Notes under the pieces: generated by a model
Seen by the model: the letters and a program-made list of their open reading frames with translations, nothing else
Databases searched by the model: none
What the model was told of the DNA's origin: nothing
Shown: positions 1 to 6,897 of the stretch, piece by piece
Layout: each line of letters begins with the position of its first letter
Position numbering within the stretch: position 1 is the first letter of the stretch
Translations under genes and position numbers: made by a program
Source of the DNA: Chloroflexota bacterium
Lineage (GTDB): Bacteria > Chloroflexota > Dormibacteria > Dormibacterales > Dormibacteraceae
Length of the DNA: 6,897 nt
Assembly (NCBI GenBank): GCA_005880525.1
Contig: VBFW01000118.1
Span: 1-6,897 of the forward strand
Direction: 5' to 3'

Positions 1-85
1 GATCAGCCTGCGGGCTGCGTATCCGATCATCTGGCGCTTAAGCGGATCTTAACACCCATTTGGCCACCCCTCCAAGGGGATAACG

Positions 86-112
86 AGGGGGCGGCCGGTG
101 TGGCCGCCCCCT
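86..112 (-). terminator. GC-rich terminator hairpin after the first lipoprotein gene
   Basis: This is a perfect inverted repeat with an 11-bp stem (AGGGGGCGGCC on the plus strand, 86-96, against 102-112) and a five-base loop (97-101). It begins 21 bases past the TAA stop of the solute-binding protein gene. On the minus strand an A-run precedes the stem, but the bases after it (TCGTTAT) are only weakly T-rich. Termination probably relies on the very stable stem. The plus-strand side ends in CTTT, so the hairpin could also stop transcription arriving from the left. Confidence 0.75.
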
Positions 113-133
113 TTGGAAACGCGTGCTATCGGC

Positions 134-1939
134 TTAGGCCTTGCCCTTCGTGTTGAACCAGTCGGCCGCGTTGCAGACGGCCAGGCAGGTGTTCACACTC
201 GCGGCGAAGTTGCCGAAAGTGGTCGAGTGCGTGAAAACGTCAGGTCGCTCGTACAGCTCGATGGTCGGAAGGTAGTCCTTCCACTCGGTCTGTACTTTCT
301 TGTAGATCTCGACGCGCTTGTTGATGTCGACTTCCTGCGCGCCCTGCTGGCACAAGGTGTCCAGCTGCGAGTCGTTGGCCCGGGACCAGTTCTGACCCGA
401 CGGGCTAGCGTCGGTCGGGATCTGGCTTGACTCAACGGTCGAGCACCACGAGTCCGGGTCTGGCGCCCAGTTGTTGGCGTACATACCCATGTCGTAGTTG
501 CCTGTCGCGAGGATGCCGCCGCCCTTGAAGTCGTTGAAGAACTGACCGGCCGGCCAGTTCTTGACCGTGACGGTGGCACCGATTTCGGCCCAGTTCTTGA
601 TCAGCTGCTCCTCCTCCGCAGCCCGCTGGCTGTTGCCGGAGGTGGTGCTGATTACCCAGGCAAGCTTCTTGCCGTTCTTGCTCCGGGTGCCGTCCGAACC
701 CTTGACCCAGCCATCGCCGTCGAGCAGCGAGTTGGCCTTGGTCACGTCCCGCTGCCAAGCGGGAATGTCTTTGTCGAAGTACGGCGAGAGCGCACCGACG
801 AACGGCCCGTTCATCGGCTTGCCGATGTTGTGAACCAGCGAAGTGTTGATCGTGGTCTTGTCGATCGCCAGCGCGACGGCCTGGCGCAGCGGCTTGTCGC
901 CGTTGAACACGGTGGGCTGCCCGTTGTGCTTGTCCAGGTTGATGGTCAGAAACTCATCCAGCAAACCAGTCGCGGCGACAGTGGTGTAGCCGGTGATGTT
1001 CTGCAGAGCCGGGAGATCGTTGGCGATCAGGTCCAGCCCGAGGTCGCTGTCGCCTGCCTTCAGGCCCGCGATCTGGGAAGGCTTGTCACCGTAGATCTTG
1101 TAGATCAGCTTGTCGAGGTAGGGAGCGTGGCCGAAGAACTCAGCTCCTGAACGGCCCGCGGCGTAGTTCGGGTTGGGAACCATCACGACCTGGGCGGCTG
1201 GCCCGGGGGTGAAGTTCTGCACCATGTACGGCCCGCTGGTCGCGGTCGGGTTGGTCGTGAAGTAGGAGTTGGTCGCCCAGTCAGCGTGCTGAACGCTGGT
1301 CAGGACGTGCGACGGCACGGGCGTGAAGTCCATGGCCGCGAGGAACGACGCGTAGATGCCGGAAGTCAGCGGCGCGCTGTTGCCGCATCGCTTGCCGGTG
1401 TCGTCGGGTCCGAAGTGCCACACCTCGACGGTGTCGCTCTTGTCCTCCACGGACGCCACCGAGCTGTATCCGAGCTGGCTGGCCGCGCCAGTCGTCGGGT
1501 CGCAGATGGCGTTGATCGTGAAGCTGAGGTCCTTGGTGGTCAGCGGCTGTCCGTCAGACCACTTGAGGCCTGACTTCAGCTTGATCGTGACATCCATGTG
1601 GGTGTCGTCGATCTTCTTGACGTCACCGTTGGCAACCGACGGGACCTCCGAAAGCATGTCTGGGATGGCGTTGTTCTGGGGGTCGAAGAACCACAGCTGC
1701 GCCCAAAGCGGTCCGGTCGCCACCTCCTGGGTGGTGGCCGCCGTCGACGACAGCACGTTCAGGTCCTGGACCGGCTCCCAGTCGGAGTAGACCAGTTGCC
1801 CACCCTTGACTCCGGCTACCGGTTTGTAGCTGGACAGGATGGACGTCCCGGTCGGTGATCCGGACGACCCACATGCCGCCGCAAGGCACAACCCCACGGT
1901 CGCGAGCGCGAGCGCTCGAAAGCGGATTCCAAACTGCAT
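134..1939 (-). CDS. ABC transporter substrate-binding lipoprotein, family 5 (DppA/OppA type)
   Basis: This 601-residue extracytoplasmic solute receptor probably captures peptides or a similar ligand and delivers it to an ABC permease. Residues 1-22 are a lipoprotein signal peptide: basic start MQFGIRFR, hydrophobic core, then lipobox LAAA-C with lipidated Cys23 and a Gly/Ser-rich linker. Family-5 hallmarks are the LKSGLKWSDGQPLTTKDL block (about 121-138), NPTATSGPYMVQNF (230-243), KPLRQAVALAIDK (349-361) and the NNWAPDPDSW block (489-498). The length is normal for the family. The frame is open upstream to an ATG at 2077, but I chose the ATG at 1939: it alone gives a proper signal peptide, has GAGAGG ten bases upstream, and lies downstream of the predicted promoter. 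The mature chain has six cysteines besides Cys23 (146, 185, 499, 530, 585, 589), suggesting disulfides. No permease or ATPase gene is adjacent in the window, and the ligand cannot be read from sequence. The family call is secure. Confidence 0.93.
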   Translation of the reverse strand: MQFGIRFRALALATVGLCLAAACGSSGSPTGTSILSSYKPVAGVKGGQLVYSDWEPVQDLNVLSSTAATTQEVATGPLWAQLWFFDPQNNAIPDMLSEVPSVANGDVKKIDDTHMDVTIKLKSGLKWSDGQPLTTKDLSFTINAICDPTTGAASQLGYSSVASVEDKSDTVEVWHFGPDDTGKRCGNSAPLTSGIYASFLAAMDFTPVPSHVLTSVQHADWATNSYFTTNPTATSGPYMVQNFTPGPAAQVVMVPNPNYAAGRSGAEFFGHAPYLDKLIYKIYGDKPSQIAGLKAGDSDLGLDLIANDLPALQNITGYTTVAATGLLDEFLTINLDKHNGQPTVFNGDKPLRQAVALAIDKTTINTSLVHNIGKPMNGPFVGALSPYFDKDIPAWQRDVTKANSLLDGDGWVKGSDGTRSKNGKKLAWVISTTSGNSQRAAEEEQLIKNWAEIGATVTVKNWPAGQFFNDFKGGGILATGNYDMGMYANNWAPDPDSWCSTVESSQIPTDASPSGQNWSRANDSQLDTLCQQGAQEVDINKRVEIYKKVQTEWKDYLPTIELYERPDVFTHSTTFGNFAASVNTCLAVCNAADWFNTKGKA

Positions 1940-1949
1940 ACGCGTCTTA

Positions 1950-1955
1950 CCTCTC
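1950..1955 (-). promoter_or_regulatory. Ribosome binding site fixing the start at 1939
   Basis: On the minus strand GAGAGG lies ten bases before the ATG at 1939. It decides between this start and the in-frame ATG at 2077, which would add 46 residues of non-signal-like sequence ahead of the lipoprotein signal peptide. Confidence 0.6.
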
Positions 1956-2057
1956 TGGTTGTTCCTGCAGCCTTCTTCCCGCAATTTGCAGCCACGATGC
2001 GGGGCGAGAGTGCGCCGGATGCAGGTCTTACTCACACGGCCTCTTTGGCCAATATGA

Positions 2058-2087
2058 ATTCTGTTGCCCGCGCCCAAATGGTGTCAA
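2058..2087 (-). promoter_or_regulatory. Sigma70-like promoter of the first lipoprotein gene
   Basis: On the minus strand a perfect -35 box TTGACA (2087-2082) is followed after 18 bases by CAGAAT (2063-2058), which matches the -10 consensus at four of six positions. Transcription would begin near 2051 and give a leader of about 110 bases before the ATG at 1939. The promoter lies beyond the weak hairpin that ends the preceding gene, so the two lipoprotein genes are probably separate transcription units. The -35 box is convincing and the -10 box is average. Confidence 0.5.
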
Positions 2088-2148
2088 GTCACGATACGAC
2101 TTCCTCCCGAACGCCTGTTCGAATCCAGGCTTGGCAATCGTGGCCGGG

Positions 2149-2164
2149 AGGGGGCCTGCCCCCT
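2149..2164 (-). terminator. Weak hairpin just after the OppA-like gene
   Basis: AGGGGG (2149-2154) and CCCCCT (2159-2164) form a six-bp stem with a four-base loop. It starts eight bases past the TGA stop of the OppA-like gene. No T-tract follows on the minus strand, so it may only be a partial terminator or an mRNA-protecting hairpin. Confidence 0.4.
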
Positions 2165-2171
2165 TGTGCCC

Positions 2172-3839
2172 TCAGTGGCCGGCGACGTAAATGCGGTCCG
2201 GGAACAGCTGCCCCGGCCACTCGTCCACCGAGGTGGCCGTCAGACCTTTCACGTACGGCTCGACCAGGTACCACCTGACGCTCTGGGCCAGGAAGGCGAC
2301 CGGGGAATCGCTCAAGAGCAATCTCTGGGCCTGCGAGTACTCGGCGTCGCGACGGCTGGCCTGGATGTCTGTCGCCGCGACCGCGACGAGGCTGTCGTAC
2401 CTCGAGTTCTGGTACAGCGAGTAGTTGTATGAGTTCGTCGTGGTGAAGATCTGAAACCAGTCGGCCGGGTCCGGATAGTCGGCGTTCCAGCCGAGCGGGC
2501 CGGCGATGTCAAAGCTGCCGTTCTCGAGCTTCGCCCCCAGCGCGACACGGTCGAGAGGGTCGAGCGCGATGTCGGCGCCAAGATTCGTCTTCAGCTGATC
2601 GTGCACGTACTGCGCCGTCAGCTTGGCGAAGTCCAGCGACTTGTCATACGAGAACTTCAGCCCTGACAGCTGCGCAGCACTCACGCCGGCGGCCGCGAGT
2701 GTCGCGCGGGCTTTCGAGGCGTCGAACTTCTGACTCGGCGCCAGCTCTGGCGCGTAACCGCGCATGCCTTGCGGAATGAAGGTCTCCAGCGGCCGGCCTT
2801 GACCCTGAAACACCTTGTTGACGAATCCGCTCCGATCAATGGCCTCGGCCAGCGCCTGGCGAACTCGCGGGTTCGAGAGCCTCGGCGATGTAACTCGGAA
2901 CGCTATCCAGTAGACCGTCAGCGCGGGTGACCTCACGACGTTCTTGCTCAGTGATCGGTCGGCCGCCACAGTCTCGGCCTGCGCAGGCTGCACCGTCATG
3001 ACGTCGATGTCACCCGACTCATATTTCGCGAGCGCGGCGGCGCCGTCGTTGATGATGTCGAACTCGATCGACGTGAGCGTCGGCTTTGGTCCCCAGTAGT
3101 GCGGGTTCGGCACCACCGTCAGCTCCTCGTTGGCCACTTGCTTCGACAGCTTGAATGGCCCGTTGCTGACGAGAGTGCCGGGTGAGGTGCTCCACTTGTC
3201 GCCGTACTGCGTGACGATGTCCTGCCTGATTGGCGCCCCGGCCGGCATGGCCGCGAGCCAGATGAAGGCCGGGTCCGGGCGGCTCAGCGTCACCTGGAAC
3301 GTGCTGTCGTCCAACGCTTTGAGGCCGAGGCTCTGCAGCGCGCCGTCGATGGTTCCCGCGTCACGCTGCGGGTCGAGGATCGCAACCGTGTCACCGTTGG
3401 CGATCGCGCTGGCAAAGAACGTCGCCTCGGGAGAGGCGAGGCGAGGGTCGATCAAGCGGCGCCATGCGAAGACGAAGTCCTGCGCCTTTACTGGCTGGCC
3501 GTCCCAGTACTGCGCGTCCTTCCGCAGGTGGAAGACGTACACGGTTCCGTTGTTGGTGACTTCGTAGCTCAGGGCCGCCGCGGACGTCACGCCGGTTGTG
3601 TCCGGCGTGGGCCTGAGCAGCGGCTCTGCGATGACGCGCAGGACGGAGCGTTCGAATGCGTACTGGACCTGCCCGGGGTCGAGCGACTGCGGTTGGTCGT
3701 CGATCGCTACACGAAGCGTCTGCGACTTGGCTAGACGCGGCCCCTGCGCGAGATTGGCGCTGGTGCACGACGTCGCAAGCACCGTGATGGCGAGCACCGC
3801 CGCGGCAACGGCGCGCGTGGAAATCAGCCTAGGAGTCAA
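2172..3839 (-). CDS. OppA-like oligopeptide-binding lipoprotein (family 5 solute-binding protein)
   Basis: This 555-residue extracytoplasmic receptor resembles OppA/MppA of oligopeptide ABC importers. A signal peptide with a hydrophobic run (about 10-22) ends at lipobox LATS-C, with lipidated Cys25, the only cysteine in the protein. Family landmarks are YVFHLRKDAQYWDGQPVKAQ (101-120) followed by DFVFAWRRLIDP (121-132), which is very close in pattern to OppA; TLVSNGPFKL (222-231); VVPNPHYWG (242-250); NPRVRQALAEAIDR (323-336); and GWNADYPDPADWF (450-462). The start is TTG. An in-frame TAG lies upstream and no ATG or GTG falls between it and the TTG; the first internal GTG (codon 15) would remove the basic part of the signal peptide. 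There is no clear Shine-Dalgarno sequence before the TTG. Upstream lie a terminator-like hairpin and paired palindromes, suggesting regulated expression. It is distinct in sequence from the neighbouring lipoprotein, so recent duplication is unlikely. Peptides are the likely ligand by family, but this is not proven. Confidence 0.93.
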   Translation of the reverse strand: MTPRLISTRAVAAAVLAITVLATSCTSANLAQGPRLAKSQTLRVAIDDQPQSLDPGQVQYAFERSVLRVIAEPLLRPTPDTTGVTSAAALSYEVTNNGTVYVFHLRKDAQYWDGQPVKAQDFVFAWRRLIDPRLASPEATFFASAIANGDTVAILDPQRDAGTIDGALQSLGLKALDDSTFQVTLSRPDPAFIWLAAMPAGAPIRQDIVTQYGDKWSTSPGTLVSNGPFKLSKQVANEELTVVPNPHYWGPKPTLTSIEFDIINDGAAALAKYESGDIDVMTVQPAQAETVAADRSLSKNVVRSPALTVYWIAFRVTSPRLSNPRVRQALAEAIDRSGFVNKVFQGQGRPLETFIPQGMRGYAPELAPSQKFDASKARATLAAAGVSAAQLSGLKFSYDKSLDFAKLTAQYVHDQLKTNLGADIALDPLDRVALGAKLENGSFDIAGPLGWNADYPDPADWFQIFTTTNSYNYSLYQNSRYDSLVAVAATDIQASRRDAEYSQAQRLLLSDSPVAFLAQSVRWYLVEPYVKGLTATSVDEWPGQLFPDRIYVAGH

Positions 3840-3848
3840 TCGAGGCCA

Positions 3849-3854
3849 TGATAG
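3849..3854 (-). promoter_or_regulatory. Possible -10 box for a leaderless OppA-like transcript
   Basis: On the minus strand TATCAT (five of six matches to TATAAT, and fitting the TANNNT form) lies eight bases before the TTG start at 3839. That spacing would put the transcription start at or within a base or two of the start codon. It would explain the missing ribosome binding site. No good -35 box is visible (TTTTGG at about 17 bases), and leaderless TTG starts are thought to be inefficient, so this is tentative. Confidence 0.25.
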
Positions 3855-3872
3855 GCCGAGGTTCCCTCTGCC

Positions 3873-3906
3873 AAAAAGAAGGGGCTACCCTTGGCGGGCG
3901 CCCCCT
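3873..3906 (-). terminator. Second terminator-like hairpin (attenuator or small-RNA end) before the OppA-like gene
   Basis: On the minus strand AGGGGGC (3906-3900) pairs with GCCCCTT (3885-3879), with one G-T wobble. Inside the loop CCC (3898-3896) pairs with GGG (3890-3888), giving an almost continuous stem. A tract reading CTTTTT (3878-3873) follows at once, the classical form of a rho-independent terminator. It ends 33 bases before the TTG start. If the promoter lies upstream, it is an attenuator. If the promoter is the TATCAT box, it is a back-up terminator for rpoC read-through. A third option is that it ends a short RNA made from the spacer. Confidence 0.5.
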
Positions 3907-3960
3907 GTGCACGTACCGTGACTGTATCCCAAATTCGCCAGTAACGCCACCCCCACCCGA

Positions 3961-3972
3961 TTTGTATACAAA
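3961..3972. promoter_or_regulatory. Palindromic operator candidate, GntR/FadR type (site 1)
   Basis: TTTGTATACAAA is a perfect 12-base palindrome. It fits the general operator form of the FadR-type GntR regulators (TnGTnnnACnA-like, often TTGTATACAA). A second copy of its nine-base core TTGTATACA lies 41 bases away. It is flanked by another perfect palindrome, AAAGCGCTTT (3971-3980). The core contains TATACA, a possible -10 element on the minus strand, so a bound regulator would block a promoter for the OppA-like gene. No regulator gene is in the window. Confidence 0.45.
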
Positions 3973-4002
3973 AGCGCTTTATTCGGCCCCGGAAGCGCGC
4001 GC

Positions 4003-4011
4003 TTGTATACA
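4003..4011. promoter_or_regulatory. Palindromic operator candidate, GntR/FadR type (site 2)
   Basis: TTGTATACA repeats the core of site 1. The eight-base palindrome TGTATACA (4004-4011) has its centre 41 bases from that of site 1, close to four helical turns, so two regulator dimers would sit on the same DNA face. On the minus strand TATACA (4009-4004) is preceded by TTGCGG with a 19-base gap, a poor but possible promoter. The site lies 41 bases from the rpoC terminator hairpin, on the side of the OppA-like gene. Confidence 0.4.
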
Positions 4012-4051
4012 GACGCGTGGTTCCCCGCCCGCAAGTCCCACATAAATAGAA

Positions 4052-4079
4052 AGGAGGGGGCCGTCTCCGGCCCCCTCCT
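4052..4079 (-). terminator. Rho-independent terminator of rpoC
   Basis: On the minus strand AGGAGGGGGCC (4079-4069) and its complement (4062-4052) form a perfect 11-bp stem with a six-base loop (4068-4063). It is followed by the T-rich run TTCTATTT. It starts 14 bases after the rpoC stop codon. This is the clearest terminator in the window and indicates that the rpoC transcription unit ends here rather than running on into further genes. Confidence 0.88.
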
Positions 4080-4093
4080 CAATGTCGAGCTGA

Positions 4094-6897
<2,804 letters not shown>

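Noticed and set aside
1..85. Possible gene or hairpin (CAGCC-TGCG-GGCTG at 4-17) at the window edge
   Set aside because: The stretch is too short to judge, with no convincing coding frame; the five-bp stem alone is not enough to call a terminator.
1905..1920. A GC-rich palindrome (CGAGCGCTCG) near the start of the first lipoprotein
   Set aside because: It lies inside the signal-peptide coding sequence, where Ala/Leu/Arg codons in a high-GC genome readily give such repeats.
1940..2077. A longer start (ATG at 2077) for the first lipoprotein
   Set aside because: It would place 46 polar and basic residues before the signal peptide, and it lies upstream of the predicted transcription start. The ATG at 1939 has a ribosome binding site and a proper lipoprotein signal.
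2113..2130. A tRNA-like T-arm (GTTCGAATCC inside GCCTG...CAGGC)
   Set aside because: The five-base stems enclose an eight-base rather than seven-base loop, and no anticodon arm, D-arm or acceptor pairing can be found on either strand. It is probably chance, or at most a small hairpin upstream of the promoter.
3848..4082. Small open frames of 65 codons on both strands in the rpoC-OppA spacer
   Set aside because: They overlap the rpoC terminator, the palindromes and the second hairpin, have no ribosome binding sites, and show no recognisable protein features.

Overview
The window is high-GC bacterial DNA holding three genes, all on the minus strand. Reading in the direction of transcription, from high to low coordinates, they are: the C-terminal 933 residues of rpoC (RNA polymerase beta' subunit, 5' end outside the window), an OppA-like solute-binding lipoprotein, and a second, only distantly similar, family-5 solute-binding lipoprotein. 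The beta' trigger loop runs straight through without the large insertion found in Escherichia and most Proteobacteria. Together with the GC content and codon use, this suggests an actinobacterial or Chloroflexota/Dormibacterota-like lineage. The short acidic beta' tail does not look like that of common Actinomycetes, so I do not name a genus.

Layout: positions 1-85 hold no gene. A strong GC-rich hairpin (86-112) follows the end of the first lipoprotein gene (134-1939). A 232-base spacer (1940-2171) carries that gene's ribosome binding site, a promoter with a perfect TTGACA -35 box, and a weak hairpin just past the end of the next gene. The OppA-like gene fills 2172-3839. A 254-base spacer (3840-4093) is the most structured non-coding part. 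It contains the rpoC terminator (4052-4079), two copies of a GntR-type palindrome with centres 41 bases apart (3961-3972 and 4004-4011), and a second terminator-like hairpin with a T-tract (3873-3906) that ends 33 bases before the TTG start of the OppA-like gene. rpoC occupies 4094 to the window edge.

How they work together: rpoC is a core transcription gene, and its terminator separates it from the two transport genes. The lipoproteins would be anchored outside the membrane and deliver peptides or similar ligands to an ABC permease. No permease or ATPase gene is in the window, so the partners must be encoded elsewhere or beyond position 1. Each lipoprotein gene appears to have its own control region. 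I see no tRNA, rRNA, CRISPR array, insertion sequence or phage gene. The only candidates for something undescribed are the regulatory elements upstream of the OppA-like gene.
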